NCBI GenBank assembly: GCA_944386055.1
Contig: CALWZP010000022.1
Span: forward strand, 1 to 34,794
From: an uncultured Oscillospiraceae bacterium
GTDB taxonomy: Bacteria > Bacillota > Clostridia > Oscillospirales > Oscillospiraceae
DNA length: 34,794 nucleotides
Direction: 5' to 3'
Below the pieces are notes generated by a model, which saw only the letters and a program-made list of their open reading frames with translations, searched no databases and had not been told where the DNA came from. Position numbers and translations under genes: made by a program. Positions 13,364 through 22,600 of the stretch are shown here, one piece after another. Positions within the stretch are counted from its first letter, which is position 1. Each line of letters opens with the position of its first letter.

Positions 13364-14137
13364 ATGAAAAAAATAATCTCTTTGGTTTTGACAATATCTA
13401 TTATTTCTTCCGCATTATGTTTATCTGCATATGCAACAAACACTTCTGAGTCTGGTTCATCTCCCGTATGGACAATAGAAAGTTTCCCTTCTGGTGAAGA
13501 ATATCTGTATAATGAAATTTCCGGTGAAATTATCGCAAAAGCTTTCTGCTTTGATGAAACCGGCAATTTGATTGAACTCGATTTACAAGAGTACCTTCTT
13601 ACTAAAAACTCGCCCTCTTATACTTTAGATTCTTCGAATCTCAGCGGCCCTCCGCTCTTTTCGACCGCAACGGTTGGAACAAATCCGGATGATCTTTTAC
13701 GGCGTGACACTTGGGCTTATGAATATCGAGAAACCCGTACATATGTTACTTCTGGCGATCCGATAAAAGTTTCTGCTGACCTAAAAGGCCCAGGAACAAT
13801 CTCCCATCTTAACTCAATTTCAATTGGGCATACTTTCGGTGGAGATGTCTCCTTTACCACTACAATTAAAAATGCCATACAGTTCGGAGCATCTTTTGTG
13901 TGGAATATATCTGCAACCACAGAAACATCGAACACATATGCTGTCGATGTGCCTGCTGGCCGTACCGGATATGTTCAGTTTACTCCTCGCTTTAATGTAA
14001 CCGTTGGAGATCTGTACTATGTTTATACAGCTCCTTTTGCTTCTGAAGAGACTTATTTAGGTGAGGTCTGGGGCTCTTCTCCGCGAATGCTTGACAACGG
14101 TTTTGCTGATGGTACATATGAACTTATTTATGTATAA
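13364..14137 (+). CDS. Secreted protein of unknown function, AT-rich islet
   Basis: 257 residues from ATG 13364-13366 with AAAGGAG about seven bases upstream. Clear signal peptide (KKIISLVLTISIISSALCL, cleavage near AYA-TN). The mature part is rich in Thr, Ser, Tyr and Gly, predicted beta, with no Cys pair and no anchor. Segments such as SFTTTIKNAIQFGASFVWN and DVPAGRTGYVQFTPRF recall pore- or lectin-like beta sheets, but I do not recognise a family. Base composition is far lower in GC than the flanking feo and alaX genes, and codon use is correspondingly AT-biased, which points to recent acquisition. It is downstream of an attenuator-like leader. Confidence 0.7.
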   Translation: MKKIISLVLTISIISSALCLSAYATNTSESGSSPVWTIESFPSGEEYLYNEISGEIIAKAFCFDETGNLIELDLQEYLLTKNSPSYTLDSSNLSGPPLFSTATVGTNPDDLLRRDTWAYEYRETRTYVTSGDPIKVSADLKGPGTISHLNSISIGHTFGGDVSFTTTIKNAIQFGASFVWNISATTETSNTYAVDVPAGRTGYVQFTPRFNVTVGDLYYVYTAPFASEETYLGEVWGSSPRMLDNGFADGTYELIYV

Positions 14138-14142
14138 ATGCT

Positions 14143-14394
14143 ATGATGAGCAAGCGTATTACCGGGGGGCTTTTCTGTCTGGCCTCCAGCGTGTTGTTCG
14201 CCGCCGGATACCTGGCTGCCGTACTTCGCGTTTTGTCCCCATCTGCGGGATTTAACACGGATCTTTTTCTTCGTGCGCTGTCATTTGTCGGGATCCCTCC
14301 ATTTCTCCTGAGTCTGCTGTGCCTGATCATCGGTGTGTCATATCTTATCTCAGCGGAATTGGACGCGAGAAAACACCGGGACGATCCCGACTGA
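14143..14394 (+). CDS. Small membrane protein
   Basis: 83 residues, two membrane segments: about 8-30 (GGLFCLASSVLFAAGYLAAV) and about 46-69 (FVGIPPFLLSLLCLIIGVSYL), with a short charged C-terminus (ELDARKHRDDPD). The ATG ATG start follows the secreted-protein stop by five bases and has no ribosome site of its own, so translation would depend on coupling. No family recognised. Composition is intermediate between the islet and the host. It could be an accessory or immunity-type partner of the secreted protein, but nothing except adjacency supports this. Confidence 0.55.
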   Translation: MMSKRITGGLFCLASSVLFAAGYLAAVLRVLSPSAGFNTDLFLRALSFVGIPPFLLSLLCLIIGVSYLISAELDARKHRDDPD

Positions 14395-14438
14395 CCCTCC
14401 AAGCTTCTTCGCCGCCTTTCCCTCATCTCTCTATCATC

Positions 14439-14473
14439 AAGGCGGGCGGGCTGACTGTGCCCGCCCGCCTTTC
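14439..14473 (+). terminator. Terminator after the AT-rich islet
   Basis: GGCGGGCGGG (14441-14450) pairs with CCCGCCCGCC (14460-14469), nine-base loop, followed by TTT. It ends the unit begun at 13114 and separates it from the alaX promoter. Confidence 0.75.
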
Positions 14474-14500
14474 GGCGTTTGCCTGCGCTTTATTTTGCCC

Positions 14501-14530
14501 TTGCATTTCCTCCACTCGTTTCAGTATAAT
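14501..14530 (+). promoter_or_regulatory. Sigma-A promoter of alaX-DUF169 unit
   Basis: TTGCAT (14501-14506), 18 bases, TATAAT (14525-14530). The alaX start is 74 bases further on. Confidence 0.75.
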
Positions 14531-14603
14531 AAAATGGACTTTGACCGTACCATACCCCACAATTTTCAAACTTTTAATCCTCCATTCTCACAGAGGTGTT
14601 TCC

Positions 14604-15788
14604 ATGGAGACCGAAAAGCTCTACTACGCCGATCCCTTCCTCACCCGCTTCTCCGCCGAAGTGCTCTCCTGCGCCCCGGCGGAGGGGGGCGGGTACTGGG
14701 TGGAGCTGGACCGCACCGCCTTCTACCCCGAGGGGGGCGGCCAGCCCTGGGACACCGGCGTCCTGAACGGCGTCCCCGTGACGAATGTGCAGCTGCGCCG
14801 CGGCGCCGTCCTCCACCGCACCGCCGCCCCCCTGGCCCCCGGGGAGACGGCGGAGGGGGAGATCGACTGGCCCCGCCGCTTCGACCTGATGCAGCAGCAC
14901 TCGGGGGAGCACATCGTCAGCGGGCTGATCCACGCCGCCTTCGGGTACGACAATGTGGGCTTCCACCTGGGGGCGGAGGTCACCACCATCGACTTCAGCG
15001 GCCCCCTCTCCCCGGAGCAGGCGGCGGACATCCAGCGCCGGGCCAACGAGGCGGTGTGGCGGGACGAGGCGGTGAAGGTGTTCTGGCCCTCCCCGGAGGA
15101 GCTGGAGCGCCTCCCCTTCCGCAGCAAGAAGGAGCTGACGGAGGCGGTGCGGCTGGTGGAGTTCCCCGGGGCGGACCTGTGCGCCTGCTGCGGCACCCAT
15201 GTGGCCCGGGCGGGGCAGGCGGGACCCATTCTGCTCCTCTCCTGCCAGAAATTCCGGGAGGGGAGCCGGCTGGAGCTGCTGTGCGGCCGCCGGGCCTTGG
15301 ACTACCTCGCCGGGGTGAAGGAGGAGAACGACCGCGTCTCGGTCCTGCTGTCCGCCAAGGTGACGGACACCGCCGGGGCGGTGGAGCGGCTGCTGGGGGA
15401 GCTGCAGCGGCAGAAGGAGCGCGCCGCCCGGCTGGAGGGGGCGTGGTGCGCCCTTCGGGCCCGGGACTGCTCCGAGGGCGGGGACGCCCTGCTGTTTGAG
15501 GAGGACCTCACCCCCGACGGGGTGCGCCGGCTGGCCGACGCGGTGCTGTCGGTGTGCGCCGGGCGGTGCGTGGTCCTCTCCGGGGACGACGGCGCGGGGT
15601 ACCGCTATGCCGCCGGGTGGACCGGCGGGGACATCCGTGGCCTGGTGAGGGCCATGAACGCCGCCCTCCGGGGCCGGGGCGGGGGGAAGCCGGGATTCTG
15701 CCAGGGCTCCCTCCAGGCGTCCCGGGGGGAGATCGAGTCATTTTTCCGCGCCCTTCCCCCGGAGGACTGGGCGCCCGACAAACCATAA
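14604..15788 (+). CDS. Alanyl-tRNA editing protein (AlaX, long form)
   Basis: 394-residue stand-alone editing enzyme that hydrolyses mischarged Ser-tRNA(Ala) or Gly-tRNA(Ala) in the cytoplasm. ATG 14604-14606 has CAGAGGTG upstream; the longer upstream frame has none. Residues 1-90 are the tRNA-synthetase class II (AlaRS) beta-barrel-like part (FYPEGGGQPWDTG). The editing core has His99/His103 in QQHSGEHIVSG and the second metal motif Cys195/His199 in CCGTH. Residues about 250-390 form a coiled helix and a DHHA1 domain, ending in GGGKPGFCQGSLQ, as in the long AlaX-L type. All zinc ligands are present. It is followed after 16 bases by the DUF169 gene, so they share the promoter at 14501. Confidence 0.92.
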   Translation: METEKLYYADPFLTRFSAEVLSCAPAEGGGYWVELDRTAFYPEGGGQPWDTGVLNGVPVTNVQLRRGAVLHRTAAPLAPGETAEGEIDWPRRFDLMQQHSGEHIVSGLIHAAFGYDNVGFHLGAEVTTIDFSGPLSPEQAADIQRRANEAVWRDEAVKVFWPSPEELERLPFRSKKELTEAVRLVEFPGADLCACCGTHVARAGQAGPILLLSCQKFREGSRLELLCGRRALDYLAGVKEENDRVSVLLSAKVTDTAGAVERLLGELQRQKERAARLEGAWCALRARDCSEGGDALLFEEDLTPDGVRRLADAVLSVCAGRCVVLSGDDGAGYRYAAGWTGGDIRGLVRAMNAALRGRGGGKPGFCQGSLQASRGEIESFFRALPPEDWAPDKP

Positions 15789-15804
15789 ACGAGGAGGAAC
15801 CGAC

Positions 15805-16548
15805 ATGAAACTCACGGAATTTGAAACGCGTTTCGGCATGGCCGGGCGGGTGCTGTCCATCCGCCGGGTGAAGGGGATGGAGCCCACCCGGGGCGCGGAG
15901 GTGTTCCCCGCCCGGTGCTCCCTGTCCGCCATCCTGTACGCCCTGAAGGGGCACGAGGTCTGTCTCACCGATAAGAACAGCCCCTGCAGGGGCGGGCTGG
16001 TGGGCCTGGGCCTGGTGGACGGGCTGCCCCCCATCCCCGGGGGCTTCGGCTACTTCATCTCCTGCGGCCGGGGGGAGGGCTTCCGCCCCGGGGAGCGGCT
16101 GAAGGCCGACCCGGAGAGCGGGGAGCGCATGATCCTCTCCCAGCCCCAGAAGGTGGCGGAGGGCTTTGACGGCATTCTCCTCCGGCCCTATGCCGACGGG
16201 GACACGCCGGACACCGTGGCCCTGTTCTGTGACCCCGACCAGCTCAGCGCCATGGTCTATCTCTTCAACTTCAGCAAGGACGGCAGCCGGTACGACACGG
16301 TGATCGCCCCGGCGGTGTCGGGGTGCGCCTCCCTGTTCCGCATCCCCTTTGGGGAGCTGCGGCAGCCGGAGCCCCGGGGGGTGATCGGCCTGACCGACAT
16401 CAACGCCCGGGTCCACTTCCCGGCCTCGTGGGCCAGCCTCACCGTCAGCGCCGGCGACTTTACCCGGATGCTTCGGGACGCCGACGAGAGCTTCGTCACC
16501 ACCCCCTTGTGGGAGCAGATCGCCGCCCGGCACGACGGCGAGTGGTGA
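15805..16548 (+). CDS. DUF169 family protein
   Basis: 247 residues, ATG 15805-15807 with GAGGAGG about seven bases upstream. Matches the DUF169 pattern: an N-terminal FPARCSLSAILYALKGHEVCLTDKNSPC region, GGFGYFISCGRGEGF, ADPESGERMI, then ILLRPYADGDTPDTVALFCDPDQLSAMVYL and a C-terminal block with VSGCASLFRIPF and GLTDINAR. Conserved Cys residues are numerous, about 38, 53, 62, 88, 140 and 174. No membrane segment. The biochemical function of the family is unknown; members occur widely in anaerobes and methanogens. It is translated from the same transcript as AlaX, although a functional link is not evident. Confidence 0.85.
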   Translation: MKLTEFETRFGMAGRVLSIRRVKGMEPTRGAEVFPARCSLSAILYALKGHEVCLTDKNSPCRGGLVGLGLVDGLPPIPGGFGYFISCGRGEGFRPGERLKADPESGERMILSQPQKVAEGFDGILLRPYADGDTPDTVALFCDPDQLSAMVYLFNFSKDGSRYDTVIAPAVSGCASLFRIPFGELRQPEPRGVIGLTDINARVHFPASWASLTVSAGDFTRMLRDADESFVTTPLWEQIAARHDGEW

Positions 16549-16561
16549 CCCGGGACAGCGC

Positions 16562-16611
16562 AAAAAAGAAGACACGCCCATGCAGCGCGGCGCTGCATGG
16601 GCGTGTCTTCT
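16562..16611 (-). terminator. Terminator of the coaE-aminopeptidase unit (minus strand)
   Basis: A very long stem: AGAAGACACGC (16567-16577) pairs with GCGTGTCTTCT (16601-16611) and the complementarity continues inward to a loop of about three bases. On the minus strand it is followed by a run of six T (complement of 16562-16567). Confidence 0.8.
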
Positions 16612-16640
16612 ATCTCCCGGCTTTTTTCTGGATACGCAAA

Positions 16641-16685
16641 GGGCGGGGACCGGTATTCTCCGGTCCCCGCCCTGTTTTCTTTTTT
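16641..16685 (+). terminator. Terminator of the alaX-DUF169 unit (plus strand)
   Basis: GGGCGGGGACCGG (16641-16653) pairs perfectly with CCGGTCCCCGCCC (16660-16672), six-base loop, then TGTTTTCTTTTTT. The T-run reaches the stop codon of the convergent aminopeptidase gene. With the hairpin at 16562 it makes a two-way transcription barrier. Confidence 0.88.
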
Positions 16686-18108
16686 ACTCCTCGGACTCGT
16701 ATACCGCCCGGCAGGCCTTATAGGTCATATAGCTGCCCAGCTTGTACACCGGCTCGAAGGGAGAGTGCATGGACAGCACCGGCACCCCGGCGTCCAGGGT
16801 GTCGATGTTGCGGTTGGCCATATAGAGGGCCACGGTGCCGCCGCCCCCCTGGTCCACCTTGCCCAGCTCCGCCATCTGCCAGATCACCCCGGCCTTGTCC
16901 AGGATGCGGCGGGCATAGCCCACCACCTCGGCGGCGGCGTCGGAGGCGCCGCCCTTGCCCCGGGAGCCGGTGTACTTGCACAGCCCCACCCCGTAGTTCA
17001 CCCGGGCGCTGTTGCGCTTCTCGTACACCTCGGGGAAATTGGGGTCGTAGGCCGCCGTGACATCGGCGGACAGGCAGAAGGAGTTCTCAAAGCACGCCTG
17101 GAGGGGCACCTGCTTGCTCTCACACAGGTCGGCGATGAAGTGGTCGAAGGCGTGGGACTGCATCCCCGTCACCCCCATGGAGCCAATCTCCTCCTTGTCC
17201 GCCAGGACGCACACCGCGGTGCGCTGGGGGGTGCCCAGCTCCAGCAGGGCGGCCAGGGCGGCGTAGGCGCACACCCGGTCGTCGTGGCCGTAGGCCCCGA
17301 TGAGGGAGCGGTCCAGCCCGATGTCAGCTGCCCGGAAGGCGGGCACGGCGGACAGCTCGGCGGAGATGAAGTCCTCCTCCACGATGCCGTACTTCCGGTT
17401 CAGAAGGTCCAGCACGGCCAGCTTCACCCGGTCGCTCCCCTTGTCGTCGGGGAAGGGACGGCTGCCCACCAGGAGATTGAGCTGCTCGCCGGTGATGCCC
17501 TCCGCCAGGGTCTTTTTGGCCTGATCTCCACCCAGATGGGGCAGCAGGTCGTCCACGGTGAACTGGGGATCGCCGGGGTCGCCGCCGATGGCCACCCGCA
17601 CCAGCTCGCCGTTCTTCAGGGACACCACACCCCGCAGCTCCAGGGGGATGGTCACCCACTGGTACTTGCGCAGGCCGCCGTAGTAGTGGGTCTTGAGGAA
17701 GGCCATCTCGCTGTCCTCATAGAGGGGGTTGGGCTTCAAGTCCAGGCGGGGGGAGTCGATGTGGGCGGCGCAGATGTTGAGCCCCTGGTCCAGCCCCTGG
17801 GACCCGATCACCGCCAGGATCACCGCCTTGCCCCGGTTGGCCAGGTAGACCTTGTCCCCCGCGTTGAGGGCCTGCCCCCGCGTATAGGGGCGGAAGCCCC
17901 GTGCCTGGGCCAGGGCCACGGCGTAGTCCGCGCACTCCCGCTCTGTCTTCCCGGCATCCAGGAATTTCTTATAGGCCTCGCAGTAGGCCTGCATGGGACC
18001 CTCCTCCTCCTTGGGGAGCAGGTCGTATCCGTTTTTCTGACGGTAGAGCAGCGCCTCCCGCCGCTCCTCCGCCAGGCTCTTCTCCTGGGTCTCCTTGTTT
18101 TCTTCCAT
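16684..18108 (-). CDS. M18 family aminopeptidase
   Basis: 474-residue cytoplasmic metallo-aminopeptidase that removes N-terminal, often acidic, residues from peptides. Start ATG 18106-18108 with AGGAGGG about nine bases upstream; the upstream extension would overlap coaE. Metal and catalytic motifs: His116-Ile-Asp118 in AAHIDSPRLD, the AYGHDDRVCAYAALAALLE block with its bridging Asp, and ADKEEIGSMGVTGMQS with the catalytic Glu pair. A second-domain GRGKGGASDA segment and a late His in SMHSPFE complete the two-metal site. Length is usual for the family. It lies 13 bases after coaE, in one unit, and ends at a terminator. Confidence 0.92.
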   Translation of the reverse strand: MEENKETQEKSLAEERREALLYRQKNGYDLLPKEEEGPMQAYCEAYKKFLDAGKTERECADYAVALAQARGFRPYTRGQALNAGDKVYLANRGKAVILAVIGSQGLDQGLNICAAHIDSPRLDLKPNPLYEDSEMAFLKTHYYGGLRKYQWVTIPLELRGVVSLKNGELVRVAIGGDPGDPQFTVDDLLPHLGGDQAKKTLAEGITGEQLNLLVGSRPFPDDKGSDRVKLAVLDLLNRKYGIVEEDFISAELSAVPAFRAADIGLDRSLIGAYGHDDRVCAYAALAALLELGTPQRTAVCVLADKEEIGSMGVTGMQSHAFDHFIADLCESKQVPLQACFENSFCLSADVTAAYDPNFPEVYEKRNSARVNYGVGLCKYTGSRGKGGASDAAAEVVGYARRILDKAGVIWQMAELGKVDQGGGGTVALYMANRNIDTLDAGVPVLSMHSPFEPVYKLGSYMTYKACRAVYESEE

Positions 18109-18121
18109 GGTGTGATCCCTC

Positions 18122-18727
18122 CTAATGTGGTTCAATGATATCTCGAAACAGGGTCCGGGCCTGGGCGGCAAAAGCCGCCGGGTCCTCCCCGTCGTTCACC
18201 AGGACATGGGTGCAGCCCTTCCGGTAAAAGTCATCCCCCTTTTGGGCCCGCACCCGGGCCCAGGCATAGTCCTCCGGGATGCCCTCCCGGGCCATGATGC
18301 GGCGCACCCGGGTCTTCGGCGGGGCCAGCACCGCCACCGTGGCGGTGCACAGCGCGGCCAGCGGGCTCTCCAGCAGGGCGATGGCATCCACGGCGGCCAC
18401 CTCCCCTCCCCCGGCCTCATGCGCCTGCAGAAGGCTCTGGATCCGGTCTGCAGTGGCCCGCTGGGCCACCGTGTTGAGCTGCTCCAGCTTCGACGGATCG
18501 CTGAAGACGATGCCGCCCAGCTTTTTCCGGTCGATCTCCCCGTCGGCGTCCCGCAGCGGGCCGAACAACTCCTCCAGCCGGTCTCCCAGCGCCCGGTCCT
18601 CTCTCAGCAGCCGGTGGTACACCTCGTCCGCGTCGATGACCGCGGCCCCCAGCTCCTCCAGCTCCCGCAGGGCGGTGGTCTTTCCCGCCCCGGTGGGGCC
18701 GGTGATGCCGATGATCTTCATGGCCAC
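18122..18727 (-). CDS. coaE: Dephospho-CoA kinase
   Basis: 201 residues; phosphorylates dephospho-CoA in the last step of CoA synthesis. The P-loop GPTGAGKTT is at residues 10-18, followed by the family's AAVIDADEVYHRLL, the LID-like RKKLGGIVFSDPSKLEQLN (residues about 70-88) and VAAVDAIALLES. GTG 18725-18727 is taken as the start because GGGAGGG lies nine bases upstream; ATG 18719-18721 is a possible alternative, six bases further in. The gene is the first of a two-gene unit with the aminopeptidase. No gene lies upstream for almost 1 kb, so its promoter should be in 18730-18800, where TATTGTATCA (18771-18780) is AT-rich but not a clear promoter. Confidence 0.93.
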   Translation of the reverse strand: MAMKIIGITGPTGAGKTTALRELEELGAAVIDADEVYHRLLREDRALGDRLEELFGPLRDADGEIDRKKLGGIVFSDPSKLEQLNTVAQRATADRIQSLLQAHEAGGGEVAAVDAIALLESPLAALCTATVAVLAPPKTRVRRIMAREGIPEDYAWARVRAQKGDDFYRKGCTHVLVNDGEDPAAFAAQARTLFRDIIEPH

Positions 18728-18779
18728 GGGCGTACGCCCTCCCTTCCACGGCAGGTCTGCCGTGCGGGGTATATTGTAT

Positions 18780-19241
18780 CACAGCCCCGTCCGGGACGCA
18801 AGGCGAAACAACGGTACAGGCCGCCGGGCAGCCACACCTGTGCGTGTGGGGCGCGACGGTCTCGGCGCGCCTTTTGCAGGGGCCGATGTCATCGCCGGCC
18901 CGCCATCCCCCTAAAAACCTCCCTTGAAAGGGGAGGTGGCACGGCGAAGCCGTGACGGAGGGTTTCTCTGCGCCTGCCCTTCTCCGTGGCCCCGGCAGGA
19001 GACGAGAAACCCCCAGTCACCGCCTTTGGCGGCGACAGCCCCCTTTTCAAGGGGGCTTGGACGATCCGCCCCGCCGCGCACCGTCCGTGGGGCGCGACGA
19101 CTCGGTGCGCCCTTCCGTAGGGGCGGGTCCCAGACCCGCCCGCATTCTGCACCCCGCCCCAGGTCACTGCCGCGGTAAGGCGCCCCCCTGTCGGGAACAC
19201 CGGGGAACCGATCCCCGCCAAGGTACCATGAAAGGAGATCC
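18780..19241. repeat. Cluster of dispersed hairpin repeats (REP-like), part A
   Basis: Gene-free stretch. Several short stem-loops of the type scattered through genomes of gut Clostridia: CCTCCCTT/AAGGGGAGG (18918-18936) and CACGGC/GCCGTG (18940-18954), followed by GGTTTCTC (18961-18968). An inverted, shorter copy follows: GAGAAACC (19004-19011), CGCC/GGCG (19021-19031) and AGCCCCC/GGGGGCT (19037-19057). Then come a GGGCGC/GCGCCC hairpin near 19090-19112 and GGGCGGGTC/GACCCGCCC (19121-19141). A degenerate version of the last two lies at 18848-18900. I see no ORF with a ribosome site. Confidence 0.65.
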
Positions 19242-19242
19242 T

Positions 19243-19640
19243 TAAGAACCATCCGGTTCTTGAGCGCGTCTTTGGTTTCTTTCTGCGCGCGCAGAAAGAA
19301 ACTCGCCCTCAGGCGAAAATTGATCTATACCCACCCACCGCCCAATTTCGGTATAGGGGCTCCGCCCCTATGACCCCGTGGGGGCAATGCCCCCACACCT
19401 ACGAATGGCGCCGCCGGGTCATGGCCCAGGCCAGCCTCATCTCGGCCTAAGGGCCGCCGCTGTGCGGCGGTTGGCCTCGAGTCCCCCAGGGGACCTTCTC
19501 TGGGGCCTTCGGCCCCGTTCACCTTGATGCGCCTGTGGGCGCGATCTCGGCCCGTTGGGCCGATTCACCTCCTCGCGCCCCACGGATGGGGAGCGGCCCT
19601 GGGGAAACGGAGAATCAAAATGGGCGGAACAGCAGGGGGC
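19243..19640. repeat. Cluster of short hairpins, part B
   Basis: A run of at least eight separate stem-loops with very short loops: AAGAACC/GGTTCTT (near 19243-19261); the 28-bp palindrome at 19275-19302; CGCC/GGCG (19304-19315); ATAGGGGC/GCCCCTAT (near 19352-19372); GTGGGGGC/GCCCCCAC (near 19378-19397); a GCCGC/GCGGC hairpin (near 19450-19475); GGGGCC/GGCCCC (near 19502-19518); GCGCC/GGCGC (near 19529-19542); and CGGCCC/GGGCCG (near 19547-19562). No frame here has a ribosome site. Some may end transcription of the SLH gene, whose stop is at 19698. Confidence 0.6.
19275..19302. repeat. 28-bp perfect palindrome
   Basis: Left half GTTTCTTTCTGCGC, right half GCGCAGAAAGAAAC, no spacer. As DNA it could be a protein-binding or recombination site; as RNA it would fold into a stem with no room for a loop except by opening the centre. 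Confidence 0.8.
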
Positions 19641-19697
19641 GCTCCCATGCGGGAGCGCCCCCTGACTGTGCCGGATTTGGCTGTTGTGCGAAGGAAC

Positions 19698-22600
19698 TTA
19701 CTTCACGATGTTCTCGCAGAAGTTGCGCAGGATGGTGGCGATCTCAGCCCGGGTGGCGCTGCCGGTGGGATCCAGAAGGTTCCCAGGCTTGCCGCCCAGC
19801 AGGCCGTTGTCCACCGCCCAGTTCATGGCGGTGAGCGCCCAGCCAGAGATCTCGCCGCTGTCGCTGAAGCTTTCAGCGGCCGTGCTCGCGGCGGTGTCAT
19901 AGCCCTTGTACACCGCATAGGCGTACAGCATCACCGCCATCTGCTCCCGGGTCAGGGGATCGTTGGGGGCGAAGGTGTTATCGCCCACGCCGTTCACAAC
20001 CCCCGCGCTGGTGGCCCAGCGCACCGCGTTGTAGTACCAGTCGCCGGAGGAGACATCGGTATAGCTCCCGCTGCCGGCGGTGGGGTTGCCCTCCATGGCC
20101 CACAGCACCGTGGCCATCATGGCTCGGGTGAGGGTGGCGTTGGGCTCGAAGGTGGTGCCGCTGGTGCCGGTCATGATGCCGTTGTCATAGACATACTCCA
20201 CCATGTCATAGAACCAGTCGTCCACCGACACATCGGTGAAGGGCAGGCTGCTCACCAGCTGCTCCTCCGCAAAGGAGGCGGAGATGGTCACCGCGGAGCG
20301 GGGCATGGTGAAGGTGTACCGGGTGTCGCTGACCTTGGTGAGGGAGATCGTGCTGCCGTTCCGGTCGGTGACCGTCAGGCTGCTCAGCTCATACCCCTCG
20401 TCGGGCGTCACCGTGATGGTCACCGTCTGGTTATAGCTGGCCCGGCTGGGGGACACCGTCACGGCGCCGTTGCTCACATTGGACGGCGCGGTCACCGCGT
20501 ACCGCGTGCTGCCGCCGGAGGAGCCGCCGGTATAGGTCAGGTCGGCGGCGAAGGTATAGGTGTTGTTTGTAGGATCGGGAGAATCTACCGTGATGGTGAC
20601 ATTGCCACTTGCATCAGGACCAGATACTGTCACATTGCCATAATCCCAGCCGTCGAAGCGATAGCTGCCGAGATCCGTGGGATCAGCGGGAGCGGTGTAG
20701 GTGATGGTCTTCGCCCCTTCCGCACCGGTGGCTTCAGCGGATACCGTGTAATAGGTCTCGCCGTTCACGGTGTAGATGATGCGGTAGGTGTCACCGGTAG
20801 CCGCCGCATAGACGAGTTCGCCGGTGACGGTGGCATCGCTGCTGATGTCGGCAGTGCCATTCCCAATGTAGATGGACTGCTCACCAGATTCCGCACCGTT
20901 TGCATTGTTGTCCAGGGACAAGGTGGAGCCGGTCACGGTCAGAGTGCTGGTCTCGCCCGCGACTTCTTTGAGCTGTACCGCGCCCTTATCATCATAGGAG
21001 GTACCATCAAGGGAAGTACCACAGTTCTGCACTGTGACACTGGCGCCGTTGACAATCTCAATCGTAGTGCCGTAAAGGCCGGTATACTTAGCCCCGTCAA
21101 CGGTGACTGTAGATCCATCAATCTTCACCGTCTCCACGCTCAGACCATGGGTATCACAGTCATTGATGGAAACAACAGAACCATTTGCAATTTCCCAAAT
21201 ACCACCGTTGGAAAAGTTGCCGTTGATACTATTAGTCGTAACGGAAGAATTATCAATATTGACCTTAGCATTCTCACCGCCCTGCATGGTAAAGGCGCTG
21301 GTAACACCAGAGATAACAATAGCAGAGCCATTGGTGATATTCAGCGTGCCCCACATATCAATGGCATCGCCATATGCCGTGTCTGTATTTGTACTGCTGA
21401 TCGCCTTGGGATTTGTCAGGCCAGCGATGGTAAGGTCAACATTGTCCAAGGTCAGCACAGCAGTACTATTCTTGGTACTGCCAACACTGATAGCCTGGTC
21501 TCGACCACGGAAACTATCTTCATCCTGTGGCAATGTAATCTCGATTTTTTTGCCATTGCCCACAATCGTAAGTTCCATATTATCGGGGATCGTCAACAAA
21601 GTGCTGCTGATTGTCCCACTCGTGATCTGTTCCATCCCCGTAATATCCTGTTCCAGGACGATGGTATCGCCGTTTTCGGCACCCGCGATGGCGGCGGCCA
21701 GGGTCGTATAGCCCTTGCTGCCGATGCTGGCGACGGAATCATCAGAGGGGGCAACGGCGCTGCTGCCATCCTCACCAGTTACCAGCTTGCAACCCTCGTC
21801 CAACAGGCTGCCGACAGCCGCATAATTCACACCATCACTACTGCTTTCATTGACAACAGTATAGCTGCCGCCTCTGACCGTGACGATGTTATCATCCCCA
21901 CCAACATTGGTGGTGCCGTTGCCCTCGGTGGTGATACCATTGAAGCTGCCGTCATTCAGTATAACGGTGCCGCTGTTGCTTTCGCCTTGATTCTCTGCCT
22001 TGATGACGATATTCTGATAGGTGCCGCCATTGACGGTCAGGGTACCCGTCACAGGGGTCACATTCTCGTAGACGATGGACGAGGTCTCGCCGATACTGGT
22101 ATTCTCGCCGCCGATGGTCAGGGTTCCGTCGGCATCAATATTTACGCCCCAGTTGTTCCCTTCCGTCTTGAGGTTGGTAGCCTCCACAGTGGAGTCGTTG
22201 ACAGTAACTGCATAGGTGGAGCAGTTCTTTACAGTGACATTGTTCAGCATCACCGTGGCATTTTCATTCTGCCAAACATTGATCCCACTGCGGGCGGCGT
22301 TGAAGTTTTCGCTACCACTCGTATCCGCAGTTGCATTCCATTCGCCGTCGATAATCAGGTTTTGGAGCGTCACAGCAGCACCATTTTCAATGTTGATGAC
22401 ATGGTGATTGCCGACAGCGGCCCAGCTTGTACCGGTGTCCTGGTCAAAGCCGTTGGATGCGGTGATTGTGTAATTCTGCCCGTCAATGGTAAGGGTCTTG
22501 TTTCCGCTGATGTTGATGGCCCCGCTCCGCGAACCAACAGTCTCGCCAGCTGTCAGTTGTACATTCCGCAGCAGGGTAATGGTGGTCTCATCCTTGGCGT

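Noticed and set aside
19243-19640. CRISPR array
   Set aside because: The hairpins differ in sequence and spacing; there is no repeated unit of constant length with unique spacers and no cas gene.
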